Shown one piece after another: positions 55,858 through 63,856 of a stretch of 64,000 nt of DNA. Both the position numbers and the translations under genes were made by a program. This DNA comes from Herbaspirillum sp. CF444 (GTDB lineage: Bacteria > Pseudomonadota > Gammaproteobacteria > Burkholderiales > Burkholderiaceae_D). The notes beneath the pieces are model-generated. The model was not told where the DNA came from. It ran no database searches and saw only the letters and a program-made list of their open reading frames with translations. The stretch's first letter is position 1. The number at the start of each line of letters is the position of its first letter. The stretch covers positions 1 to 64,000 of the forward strand of contig NZ_AKJW01000027.1 in NCBI RefSeq assembly GCF_000282135.1, given 5' to 3'.

Positions 55858-57051
55858 ATGAAACTCATCGACCCCATCACCCGATTCCATTCCGAACTGC
55901 AAAAAATCCGCCGCGACATCCACGCGCATCCCGAGCTGAGCTATGAAGAACAGCGCACCTCCGACGTCGTCGCGCAAAAACTGACCGAATGGGGCATCCC
56001 TGTCGTGCGCGGCCTCGGGATCACCGGCGTGGTCGGCATCATCAAGAACGGCAGCAGCACGCGCGCCATCGGCCTGCGCGCCGACATGGATGCACTGCCG
56101 ATGCCGGAACTCAACACCTTCCCGCATGCTTCCAGGAACGAAGGCAAGATGCACGCCTGCGGCCATGACGGCCATACCGCCATGCTGCTGGGCGCGGCGC
56201 ACTACTTGTCGCAGCATCGCGATTTCGATGGCACGGTGTATGTGATTTTCCAACCGGCGGAAGAAGGCGGACGCGGTGCAGAGCGCATGATCCAGGACGG
56301 CTTGTTTGAGAAGTATCCGATGGATGCCGTGTTCGGCATGCACAACTGGCCGGGCATGAAGGCCGGCACCTTCGGCGTGACGCCGGGACCGATGATGGCC
56401 TCGAGCAACGAGTTCCACGTCGTCGTCAAGGGCAAGGGCTCGCATGCGGCACAGCCGCACAAGAGCATCGACCCGGTCATGACGGCGGTGCAGATCGCGC
56501 AGAGCTGGCAGACCATCGTCTCGCGCAACGCCAATCCCAACGATCCGGCCGTCGTATCGATCACGCAGATCCACGCCGGCAGCGCGACCAACGTGATTCC
56601 CGACAACGCGGCACTGATCGGCACGGTGCGCACCTTCAGCACCCCGGTGCTGGACATGATCGAACGCCGCATGAAGGAAATCGCCGAACACACCAGCGCC
56701 GCCTTCGATGCCGAAGTCGACTTCACCTTCAACCGCAACTATCCGCCGCTGGTCAATCACGCCAAGGAAACCGCGTTTGCGGTCGAGGTCATGCAAAGCA
56801 TCGTCGGCGCCGACAACGTGAATGCGACCGTCGAGCCGACCATGGGCGCGGAAGATTTCGCTTTCATGCTGCAGCACAAACCCGGCTGCTACGTCTTCAT
56901 CGGCAACGGCGAAGGCGGCCACCGCGACAGCGGCCACGGCCTGGGGCCGTGCAATCTGCACAATCCGAGCTACGACTTCAACGATGACTTGCTGCCGATC
57001 GGTGCGACGTATTGGGTACGCCTGGCCGAGGCCTTCCTGAAGCCTCAATAA
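55858..57051 (+). CDS. M20-family amidohydrolase (hippurate/N-acyl amino acid hydrolase type)
   Basis: A 397-residue cytoplasmic metallohydrolase. It has the RRDIHAHPELSYEE start, GLRADMDALPM, HACGHDGHTAMLLGAA with the ligand cysteine and histidines, FQPAEEGGRGAERMI with the catalytic glutamates, and a late PTMGAEDFAFML. It cleaves N-acyl groups from amino acids or hippurate-like amides. It is divergent from the dppB-C-D-F operon, suggesting that imported acylated or peptide substrates are processed here. It ends at a strong terminator. Confidence 0.93.
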   Translation: MKLIDPITRFHSELQKIRRDIHAHPELSYEEQRTSDVVAQKLTEWGIPVVRGLGITGVVGIIKNGSSTRAIGLRADMDALPMPELNTFPHASRNEGKMHACGHDGHTAMLLGAAHYLSQHRDFDGTVYVIFQPAEEGGRGAERMIQDGLFEKYPMDAVFGMHNWPGMKAGTFGVTPGPMMASSNEFHVVVKGKGSHAAQPHKSIDPVMTAVQIAQSWQTIVSRNANPNDPAVVSITQIHAGSATNVIPDNAALIGTVRTFSTPVLDMIERRMKEIAEHTSAAFDAEVDFTFNRNYPPLVNHAKETAFAVEVMQSIVGADNVNATVEPTMGAEDFAFMLQHKPGCYVFIGNGEGGHRDSGHGLGPCNLHNPSYDFNDDLLPIGATYWVRLAEAFLKPQ

Positions 57052-57066
57052 GACAAGAGCACCAGA

Positions 57067-57103
57067 ATAAAACGGCGTCGCCTGACCGCGACGCCGTTTT
57101 TTA
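57067..57103 (+). terminator. Terminator after the M20 amidohydrolase
   Basis: Stem AACGGCGTCG (57071-57080) / CGACGCCGTT (57089-57098) with flanking A- and T-runs. Confidence 0.92.
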
Positions 57104-57144
57104 TTGCCCGCGCAATCGGAACCTGTCAGTGCAGGGTTCGCCCT

Positions 57145-57609
57145 TCAATCAGCCAGTATCGCCACCGCCTGCTTGCCATAGGCAACGATGTAACCGCCGT
57201 TTTGCTGCTGCCATTCACGCGCGGTTTGCTCGTCGCTGAACCAGTTCTGCCGGAAGTCGCCGAACTGCCCTTGCTCGAACCGATAGCGATCCAGCACTTC
57301 GGTACCGCAACGGTCGATTTCCTGCTTGCAGGCTTCCCAGCCGGCAAAGCCGAGTTCGCGGCCCAGCATGTGCAAGACGTGTTTGAGCTGCAGGGTGTCG
57401 CGCACGGCGTAGAGATCGGTGACGCTCAGCTCCGGCATGACGCCGGTGTCGATGACCCGACGCAATACCGGCAAGGCCTTGCTGGGTTGCGCGTCGCGGC
57501 CGTTGCGCACCAGACGGCGCGCGTGACGACGCAAGAATTCGCTGTTGTTGCCGGGTTCGCCGGAAACAGTACGGGTGGAGTTTAAAAGAGGATGGGAGGT
57601 AGACCACAT
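57145..57609 (-). CDS. Conserved-looking hypothetical protein
   Basis: A 154-residue protein I do not recognise. The N-terminal third is rich in arginine (RRHARRLVRNGRD). The middle segment has alternating helices (ELSVTDLYAVRDTLQLKHV, GRELGFAGWEACKQEID), and the end is richer in aromatic residues (FRQNWFSDEQTAREWQQQ). It has no signal peptide or membrane segment. The start at 57609 is preceded by AAAGGAACG. It lies behind a promoter and a highly structured leader (57627-57732), which suggests post-transcriptional control. Confidence 0.65.
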   Translation of the reverse strand: MWSTSHPLLNSTRTVSGEPGNNSEFLRRHARRLVRNGRDAQPSKALPVLRRVIDTGVMPELSVTDLYAVRDTLQLKHVLHMLGRELGFAGWEACKQEIDRCGTEVLDRYRFEQGQFGDFRQNWFSDEQTAREWQQQNGGYIVAYGKQAVAILAD

Positions 57610-57626
57610 AACGTTCCTTTCATAGT

Positions 57627-57732
57627 GCCCGCTCTCGCAACGGTCATGATCAAGGTTGTACGTCAGGGTTTATCCGAAAAAGGAAGTACCGCTTCGACAT
57701 CGACAGGTGCGTCAGCTTTCGCGAGAGCGGGC
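57627..57732 (-). promoter_or_regulatory. Structured 5' leader of the hypothetical gene, possible riboregulator
   Basis: Perfect 12-bp arms GCCCGCTCTCGC (57627-57638) and GCGAGAGCGGGC (57721-57732) close an 82-base interior. The 5' arm on the minus strand also takes part in a competing hairpin, GGGCCT-GACAGG-AGGCCC (about 57730-57747). The closing stem ends 17 bases before the start codon. I do not recognise a known riboswitch class. Confidence 0.55.
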
Positions 57733-57752
57733 CTCCTGTCAGGCCCGGCGCT

Positions 57753-57782
57753 ATTCTAGCCCTCGAGGGAGGCTCAAGGCAA
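57753..57782 (-). promoter_or_regulatory. Promoter with palindrome in the spacer, for the hypothetical gene
   Basis: On the minus strand TTGCCT (57777-57782) and TAGAAT (57753-57758) are 18 bases apart, and the spacer contains the perfect palindrome CCCTCGAGGG (57760-57769), a position suited to repressor or MerR-type control. The predicted start is near 57746. Confidence 0.5.
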
Positions 57783-57844
57783 TGCCTGTTCAGAAACTGT
57801 TGTTTCAGGCATGATCGGCGAATCAATTACAACAAGGAGAAACA

Positions 57845-58198
57845 ATGAAACTGGTCGCCGACTTCCTCGTAGGACTGATCGCCGTCTTGCACGTCTGGAT
57901 TCTGGTGCTGGAGATGTTCTTGTGGACCAAGCCCTTCGGCCTGAAAACCTTCGGACAATCGCGTGAAACGGCCGAGGCATCCAAAGTACTGGCCGCCAAC
58001 CAGGGCTTGTACAACGGTTTTCTGGCTGCCGGTCTGGCGTGGGGACTGATCGGCGGCGACGGCGCCGTCAAACTGTTCTTCGTCGCTTGCGTGCTGGTCG
58101 CGGGAATCTACGGCGGACTCACCGCCAAACGATCGATTCTGTATGTGCAGGCATTGCCGGCGTTGCTGGCGCTGATTGCGTTGCTGGCCAGTCGCTAA
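57845..58198 (+). CDS. DUF1304 family small membrane protein
   Basis: A 117-residue inner-membrane protein with four predicted helices. The DUF1304 core is readable: VLHVWILVLEMFLWTKPFG near residues 14-32, ANQGLYNGFLAAGL near 50-63 and AGIYGGLTAKRS near 84-96. Function unknown; relatives occur widely as single genes. The start follows CAAGGAGAAACA. It converges on the DUF3047 gene with only four bases between stops. Confidence 0.88.
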   Translation: MKLVADFLVGLIAVLHVWILVLEMFLWTKPFGLKTFGQSRETAEASKVLAANQGLYNGFLAAGLAWGLIGGDGAVKLFFVACVLVAGIYGGLTAKRSILYVQALPALLALIALLASR

Positions 58199-58202
58199 GC
58201 AA

Positions 58203-59051
58203 TCATTTCGCCGTCGGCTGCGCCTCTGCCGCCTCCGATTTCGCAGCGACGGTGGCCTGGCGCAGCAGGCGGATGTCGCCGTACCAGGCTTCCACTTTTT
58301 CTTCCGTATTGTCGGTGTCGGTCAGTACGCCGACACCAATCAATCGTCCCGGCTGCTCGCCGTAGATTCTCACGTAATCGTCGACGATATTGCGTTGGTA
58401 GCTGACCCACTTGCCGACGTTGGCGGCGCCGCTTTCGGCCACCAGCATCTGGATGCGTCCGGTGCGCGTGTTGGCGATGACGGTTTCTTTCGGCGCCTTG
58501 TTTTCCCAGATGTACATCAGCGTGGCGTAGGGGAACTCATGCCCCGACACCAGCTTGGCGGTGTCGAACAGGATGGTGTCCATGAAGGACAGTTTGCTCT
58601 TGTCGCCGTCGAAGGCCAGCACGATGCGCACCGGCGAATCCTCGGTGTCGCGATAGCGGTTGTCGGCGGTCTTGATCAGGGCCGAAGTCTTCCAGCTCCA
58701 GGTCAGCCAGGGTTGCTTGATCGGGTCAATGTCGACTTTATGGCGCAGGCCTGAGGATGCCTTGTCGGCATAGGCGCGCAAGACGGTTTTGTCGCCATCC
58801 TTGACCAGCACGTAATCGGTGGTCTTCTTCTTGCGCATCAGGACCAGCGGTTCCCACTCATTGGGCAAGCCGCCCGCCGGATTGGTCGAGAACAAGGCCA
58901 ATGCCTGGTCCAGGCGAATCTGCTTGGCCACCGGATCATGGGTCTTTTGCGTGTTGGCGCACGCAGCGAGCAAGGCCACGATGCTTGTCAATACTGCCAG
59001 GCGCAGCGGAGAAGGAACTGAACGAACCGAACGAGGGACGACTGGCTTCAT
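58203..59051 (-). CDS. DUF3047 domain lipoprotein
   Basis: A 282-residue predicted lipoprotein; signal ends at LLAAC (C31). The DUF3047 core shows WLTWSWKTSALIK, RDTEDSPVRIVLAFDGD, LMYIWENKAP and VGVLTDTDNTEEKVEAWYGDI. Function unknown, envelope location likely. I start at MKPVVPRS (59051); a longer frame to 59489 overlaps the LysR gene and lacks a signal peptide start. It is downstream of the LysR gene on the same strand. Confidence 0.87.
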   Translation of the reverse strand: MKPVVPRSVRSVPSPLRLAVLTSIVALLAACANTQKTHDPVAKQIRLDQALALFSTNPAGGLPNEWEPLVLMRKKKTTDYVLVKDGDKTVLRAYADKASSGLRHKVDIDPIKQPWLTWSWKTSALIKTADNRYRDTEDSPVRIVLAFDGDKSKLSFMDTILFDTAKLVSGHEFPYATLMYIWENKAPKETVIANTRTGRIQMLVAESGAANVGKWVSYQRNIVDDYVRIYGEQPGRLIGVGVLTDTDNTEEKVEAWYGDIRLLRQATVAAKSEAAEAQPTAK

Positions 59052-59098
59052 GAGCTTCTTTGCAAGATGTGAGATGCGGTGCGCACGCTGGCCTAAGC

Positions 59099-60118
59099 TC
59101 AGTTCTGCTGACGCAGGATATTGATGAACATCTTGCCGATCGAAGACAAGGTGGCATTTTTGCGGGTCACGATACCATAGTGCTCGATGCGGGTCTTCAA
59201 ATGCACGGGCAGGATGCACAGCATCCGCTTGGCGGCGAAGAAGTGCGCAATGTCCAGCGGCATCACGGCCACCATGTTCGATTGCGCCAGCAAAGTGACG
59301 GTGACGAAAGGCGATGCGGTCTCGATGACGTTGCCGGGCACCTTCAGGCCTTCCAGTTTGAACTCGTGCTCGATCCAGATGCGCATCGGCATATTGCTGG
59401 AATACAGAATCCACGACGAACTCATCAACTCCTGCAAGCGCACCTTTTGCGCCGTCGCCAAGGGATGATCGAGACCGGTGACGATGCACATCGGCTCGCC
59501 GCGCAACATTTCATAGTTGTACAACTGCGGCTGCGAACTGACCGACGAACGTCCCACCATCAGATCAATGCGGCCCTGATCCAGCAAGAGCAGCTGGCGC
59601 GCGCTGGTGTCTTCGGTGATTTCGATCGACACTTCCGGCTGCACTTCGCGCAAGCGTGTCAGCGCGCGCGTGACCATGGGCGCGGCGCCCATGATGGTGC
59701 CGATCGACAGACGCCCGCCCTGCCCGGTCAGCATGCCCTGCAACTCGTCGCGCAGATTGCTGATGTCGCTCTGTATCAGGCGGGCGTAACGGATGACGCA
59801 ACGGCCCAGCTCGGTCGCCTCGATCCCGCGCGACGAACGGTCGAACAAGGTGACGCCCAATGCGGACTCCATTTCATGCAGGGCCTTGGTCGCCGCCGGC
59901 TGGGTCATGTGCATGACTTCGGCGGCCTTGTGCAAGGACCCCTGCTCGTCGAGCGCGGTCAGCAAGGCGACCTGCTTGAAGCGCAGGCGACTGACGATGG
60001 CGCTGACCGACGGCAGCACGGACGGCTCATCCTGCGGTGTTTGCGGCGGATGCGGCTCGTCGGCGTCGTCTTGTCCTTGCAGTTGGTTATCACCCGATGA
60101 ATTAAGGTCATTAGACAT
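59099..60118 (-). CDS. LysR-family transcriptional regulator (GbpR-like)
   Basis: A 339-residue LysR protein with an unusual acidic, proline-rich N-terminal extension of about 45 residues before the helix-turn-helix (LRFKQVALLTALDEQGSLHKAA, MTQPAATKALHEME). The effector domain is normal. This wording matches the branch containing the galactose-binding-protein regulator GbpR. It is divergent from the GguC/AraD1-family gene, with two dyads in the 237-bp spacer, so it probably regulates that gene and perhaps the transporter beyond. Confidence 0.88.
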   Translation of the reverse strand: MSNDLNSSGDNQLQGQDDADEPHPPQTPQDEPSVLPSVSAIVSRLRFKQVALLTALDEQGSLHKAAEVMHMTQPAATKALHEMESALGVTLFDRSSRGIEATELGRCVIRYARLIQSDISNLRDELQGMLTGQGGRLSIGTIMGAAPMVTRALTRLREVQPEVSIEITEDTSARQLLLLDQGRIDLMVGRSSVSSQPQLYNYEMLRGEPMCIVTGLDHPLATAQKVRLQELMSSSWILYSSNMPMRIWIEHEFKLEGLKVPGNVIETASPFVTVTLLAQSNMVAVMPLDIAHFFAAKRMLCILPVHLKTRIEHYGIVTRKNATLSSIGKMFINILRQQN

Positions 60119-60166
60119 CGTTGGGGAAGCCTCTTATATTCTGATCCAGCAAAAGCACAATGCTAA

Positions 60167-60197
60167 CGCATCCATCCCTAATACTCATAAGGATGCG
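60167..60197. promoter_or_regulatory. Inverted repeat near the LysR start
   Basis: CGCATCC (60167-60173) and GGATGCG (60191-60197), 17 bases apart, in the divergent spacer about 50 bases from the LysR ATG. It is a candidate autoregulatory LysR site. Confidence 0.35.
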
Positions 60198-60278
60198 AAT
60201 AATTTCATCGAGACATTTGCGAAATTAATCTGAGTTTGACCTCAATCGATTGATTTCTTCCTCTTGCAGGGGCGCGTT

Positions 60279-60302
60279 GCAGCAGTTGCTCGCAATTGCT
60301 GC
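60279..60302. promoter_or_regulatory. 24-bp near-perfect dyad upstream of the GguC/AraD1 gene
   Basis: GCAGCAGTTGC and GCAATTGCTGC flank a two-base centre, with one mismatch in eleven pairs. It lies about 54 bases before the start codon at 60356, a common position for LysR or GntR-type binding. Confidence 0.45.
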
Positions 60303-60355
60303 GCCACAGCATCAGATGCATTTTGCAAATTTCTCGCTAAAAATACGGAGACACC

Positions 60356-61351
60356 GTGAGACTGATTCAATTCGAAGACCGCCAGGGCGGCCGCAAGGTC
60401 GGCATCGTCAATGGCAAGGCCATCAACGTGATTTCCCAGGTCGGCACCATGCGCGAGCTGGCCCTGCTGGCGATTGCCGAAGGCAATTCGCTGGAACGCC
60501 AGGCGCAACTGCTCAACAGCAATACACAAGAAGACTACGCCGCGATCCTGAAGGAAAACCGCATCCTGGCGCCGCTGGATCATGAAGATCCGGCGCATTG
60601 CCTGGTGTCCGGCACCGGCCTGACCCATCTGGGCAGCGCCGCCACGCGCGACAAGATGCACCAGAAGCTGGACGACGACGAAAGCGCCATGACCGACACC
60701 ATGCGCATGTTCAAGTGGGGCCTGGAAGGCGGCCGTCCGGGTCGCGGCAAGATCGGCGCGCAGCCGGAATGGTTCTACAAGGGCGACGGCGACATCGTGG
60801 TCAATCCCGGCGCAGCCTTCCCGATGCCGGAGTTTGCCGAAGACGCCGGCGAAGAGCCTGAGTTGACCGGCCTGTATATCATCGACAACGACGGCCAGCC
60901 GCATCGCCTCGGTTTCGCCATCGGCAATGAATTTTCCGACCACGTGGTCGAGCGCAAGAATTATCTGTACCTGGCGCATTCGAAGCTGCGCTACTGCTCC
61001 TTCGGCCCTGAACTGCTGGTCGGCGACCTGCCCACCAATCTGGTCGGCATGAGCCGCATTCGCCGCGACGGGCGCGTGATCTGGGAGAAGGAATTCCTCT
61101 CCGGCCAGGACAACATGTGCCACGCCATCGAGAACCTGGAGTATCACCACTTCAAGTACAACCAATTCCTGCGCCCGGGCGACATCCACGTGCACTTCTT
61201 CGGCACCGCGACCTTGTCGTTCGCCGACGGCGTGCGCACGCAACTGGGCGATTGCTTTGAAATCAGCCTGCCCGATTTCGGCGAACCGCTGGTCAACGGC
61301 ATCACGCGCGAACAATCGCGTATCGCCATCGACGGCATCAAAGTACTTTGA
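60356..61351 (+). CDS. GguC/AraD1 family protein (fumarylacetoacetate hydrolase-like)
   Basis: A 331-residue FAH-superfamily enzyme, start GTG at 60356 after GGAGACACC. Members named AraD1 or GguC act on 2-keto-3-deoxy sugar acids such as L-2-keto-3-deoxyarabonate. Readable segments include LVSGTGLTHLGSAATRDKMH, GFAIGNEFSDHVVERKNYLYL with the acidic metal ligands, and HVHFFGTATLSFADG. It is flanked by a GbpR-like regulator and a polar amino-acid ABC transporter; the substrate in this organism is inferred only. Confidence 0.85.
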   Translation: MRLIQFEDRQGGRKVGIVNGKAINVISQVGTMRELALLAIAEGNSLERQAQLLNSNTQEDYAAILKENRILAPLDHEDPAHCLVSGTGLTHLGSAATRDKMHQKLDDDESAMTDTMRMFKWGLEGGRPGRGKIGAQPEWFYKGDGDIVVNPGAAFPMPEFAEDAGEEPELTGLYIIDNDGQPHRLGFAIGNEFSDHVVERKNYLYLAHSKLRYCSFGPELLVGDLPTNLVGMSRIRRDGRVIWEKEFLSGQDNMCHAIENLEYHHFKYNQFLRPGDIHVHFFGTATLSFADGVRTQLGDCFEISLPDFGEPLVNGITREQSRIAIDGIKVL

Positions 61352-61728
61352 TGCTCGCGCCACAAGTTTCAGGAATTTTGTTTTAACCGACACAAAAGCG
61401 CCCGCCAAGAGGCGATTGCCGATACGCTCCGCAGACCGGACATCCGATCCGCGGAGCGCATCATCATAATGAACGGTCCTGCGTAGCGGACATTCCCGGC
61501 CCGGCGCCAGGCCTCAGCAAGGAGACCCAGCAATGCAACAACACTTCCAACCGACGTGCGTGTCGACACGCGCACAAGCGACATCCGCATCCAGCATTTC
61601 ATCCATTCTGCCGCAGCCGTCCGCCGCAACGCGATAGCGCACGGCAGAGCACGATCGCGGCCGGCATTATTTGACGATGCATCGGCCTTAACGAATCAGC
61701 TGCCGTCCCGAAGACTTCTGGAGACTTC
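61352..61728. other. Intergenic region before the amino-acid ABC transporter
   Basis: It holds an imperfect long hairpin with arms CGCTCCGC (61425-61432) and GCGGAGCG (61451-61458) and inner CGGA/TCCG pairing, without a T-run, and a 34-codon small ORF (61533-61637). The transporter promoter must lie here, but I cannot place it. Confidence 0.5.
61533..61637 (+). CDS. Possible 34-residue leader ORF
   Basis: ATG at 61533, TAG at 61635-61637, preceded by AAGGAG with eight bases spacing. The peptide starts MQQHFQPTCVSTRAQ and is serine/threonine-rich. No family recognised, and GC-rich DNA gives such frames by chance, but the ribosome-binding site is strong. It could be a leader peptide of the transporter operon. 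Confidence 0.25.
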   Translation: MQQHFQPTCVSTRAQATSASSISSILPQPSAATR

Positions 61729-62412
61729 ATGCATTACACCTTTGATTTCATGAGCGTGTTCGTCAACTGGCCCCGTTTGCTCGAAGGCGCCTGGCTGACG
61801 ATACAGTTGTCCGCGCTTTCCATCGTACTGGGCTTTGTGGTCGGCACCCTCTGCGCCATCGCCTTCAAAAGCAAGAGCTGGCTGCTGCAGGCGCTGGTCA
61901 AGGCCTATGTCGAGATCATCCGCAATACGCCGTTGCTGGTGCAGGTGTTCCTGGTCTATTTCGGCCTGGCCAGCATCGGCCTGAAACTGACCGCGGAAAC
62001 CTCCGCCGTGATCGCGCTGACCGTCAACGTCGGCGCCTACACGGCGGAGATCATGCGCGCCGGCATCAACTCCATCCACCCCGGCCAGATCGAAGCGGCC
62101 GAATGCCTGGGCATGTCGAAATTCCACGTCTACTGGCATGTGGTGTTGCTGCCGGCGGTGGAACGCGTCTATCCGTCGCTGACCAGCCAGTTCATCCTGC
62201 TGATGCTGGCCTCGAGCATCACCTCGCAGATCTCCGCCGAAGAACTGACCGCCACCGCCAACCTGGTGCAGTCGGAAACCTTCCGCAGCTTTGAAGTGTA
62301 TGTGGTAATCGCCGTTGCCTACCTGGCCTTGTCCTTCCTGTTCCGCGCGGCCTTCTGGCTGATCGGGAAGACTGCGTTTGTGCGCAAGCGCAAGCTCGGC
62401 ACAAACCTGTAA
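61729..62412 (+). CDS. Polar amino-acid ABC transporter permease (first)
   Basis: A 227-residue inner-membrane permease of the His/Glu/Gln/Arg/opine family with about five helices. RNTPLLVQVFLVYFGLASIG near residue 65 is the family signature, and the coupling loop reads GINSIHPGQIEAAECLGMS. It begins the operon permease-permease-ATPase-binding protein; the second permease starts nine bases after its stop. Confidence 0.92.
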   Translation: MHYTFDFMSVFVNWPRLLEGAWLTIQLSALSIVLGFVVGTLCAIAFKSKSWLLQALVKAYVEIIRNTPLLVQVFLVYFGLASIGLKLTAETSAVIALTVNVGAYTAEIMRAGINSIHPGQIEAAECLGMSKFHVYWHVVLLPAVERVYPSLTSQFILLMLASSITSQISAEELTATANLVQSETFRSFEVYVVIAVAYLALSFLFRAAFWLIGKTAFVRKRKLGTNL

Positions 62413-62421
62413 GGAGAAAAC

Positions 62422-63072
62422 GTGACCTCATTTACCTTTTTACACGTCGAATACCTGTTGCAGGCGGCGGTCTGGACCATCGTCCTGTCGTTGGTGGCGT
62501 TCGTCTTCGGCGGCGTGGCCGGCTTCGTGATCGCGCTGTGGCGCGTGTCCCCCAACAAGACGCTGCGCGCCATCGCCAGCTGGTACATCCAGATAGTCCA
62601 GGGCATCCCGCTGCTGGTAATCCTGTTCGTGGCCTACTTCGGTCTGGCGATTGCGGGTTTCAAACTGTCGCCGCTGGTGGCTGCCGGGATTTCGTTTGCG
62701 GTGTATTGCGCGGCCTTCCTCGGCGAGATCTGGCGCGGTTGCATCGAAGCGGTGCCGAAAACCCAGTGGGAAGCCTCCGAATGCCTGGGCTTCAACCGCT
62801 TCGAACAATTGCAGAAGGTGATCCTGCCGCAGGCGTTCAAGATCGCGATCCCGCCCACCGTCGGCTTCATGGTGCAGATCGTCAAGAACACTTCGCTGGC
62901 GTCGGTGATCGGTTTCGTCGACCTGTCGCGCGCCGGCCAGATCATCAACAACTCGACGTTCCAGCCGTTCACCGTGTTCGGCTGCGTGGCCCTGATTTAT
63001 TTTTGTCTCTGCTATCCGCTGTCGGCGCTGAGCAAGCACTTTGAAAGGAAATTGAATGTCAGCAATCGTTAG
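62422..63072 (+). CDS. Polar amino-acid ABC transporter permease (second)
   Basis: A 216-residue partner permease, start GTG at 62422 after AAGGAGAAAAC. The signature VQGIPLLVILFVAYFGLAIAG and the coupling loop CIEAVPKTQWEASECLGFN are present. Its last 17 bases overlap the ATPase gene, indicating translational coupling. Confidence 0.92.
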   Translation: MTSFTFLHVEYLLQAAVWTIVLSLVAFVFGGVAGFVIALWRVSPNKTLRAIASWYIQIVQGIPLLVILFVAYFGLAIAGFKLSPLVAAGISFAVYCAAFLGEIWRGCIEAVPKTQWEASECLGFNRFEQLQKVILPQAFKIAIPPTVGFMVQIVKNTSLASVIGFVDLSRAGQIINNSTFQPFTVFGCVALIYFCLCYPLSALSKHFERKLNVSNR

Positions 63073-63790
63073 CATCAACAATCTGCACAAGAGCTTCGGC
63101 ACGAACAAGGTGTTGAACGGCGTCTCGCTGGATGTGCAGAAAGGCCAGATGGTCGCGATCATCGGCCGCAGCGGATCGGGCAAGAGCACCTTGCTGCGTT
63201 GCCTGAACGGACTGGAGCGCATCGACTCGGGCGACATCAACGTCTGCGGCCATGACATCCATCATCCGGACAAGCTCAACCTGCGCGAACTGCGCAAGCA
63301 GGTCGGCATCGTATTCCAGAGCTACAACCTGTTTCCGCATGTGACGGTGGAGCGCAACATCACGCTGGCGCTGACGACCATCAAAAAGATGGCGACAGCG
63401 GAAGCGAAAAAAATCGCGCACAATGTCCTGACGCTGGTCGGCCTGGAAAACAAGAAGGAAGCCTATCCGGAACAGCTCTCCGGCGGCCAGGCGCAACGCG
63501 TGGCGATTGCCCGCTCGCTGGCGATGGCGCCGGAATTGATGCTGTTCGACGAAGTGACGTCTGCGCTCGATCCGGAACTGACCGGCGAAGTATTGAAGGT
63601 CATGGAAGACTTGTCCAAACAAGGCATGACCATGGTGCTGGTCACGCACGAAATGGCGTTTGCGCGCAAGCTGGCCGATATTCTGGTGTTCATGCATCAG
63701 GGAAAAGTCTGGGAAATCGGACCTCCGGACGAGCTGTTCACCAATCCTAAAACCGCCGAACTGGCGAAATTCGTCAGCAGCGATTTGTAA
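63056..63790 (+). CDS. Polar amino-acid ABC transporter ATP-binding protein
   Basis: A 244-residue ATPase. Walker A GRSGSGKSTLLRCLNGLE, IVFQSYNLFPH, signature LSGGQAQRVAIARSLA, Walker B LMLFDEVTSALDPEL and switch histidine in VLVTHEMAF. Walker B is followed by VT instead of the more usual PT; this variant occurs in the family. Start at 63056 after GAAAGGAAATTGA. Confidence 0.93.
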   Translation: MSAIVSINNLHKSFGTNKVLNGVSLDVQKGQMVAIIGRSGSGKSTLLRCLNGLERIDSGDINVCGHDIHHPDKLNLRELRKQVGIVFQSYNLFPHVTVERNITLALTTIKKMATAEAKKIAHNVLTLVGLENKKEAYPEQLSGGQAQRVAIARSLAMAPELMLFDEVTSALDPELTGEVLKVMEDLSKQGMTMVLVTHEMAFARKLADILVFMHQGKVWEIGPPDELFTNPKTAELAKFVSSDL

Positions 63791-63856
63791 TTACGGCAAT
63801 ACAGGAAACTTCGGTAACACCACCTAGCAGTAAAAATCCATACATCAGGAGACAAC

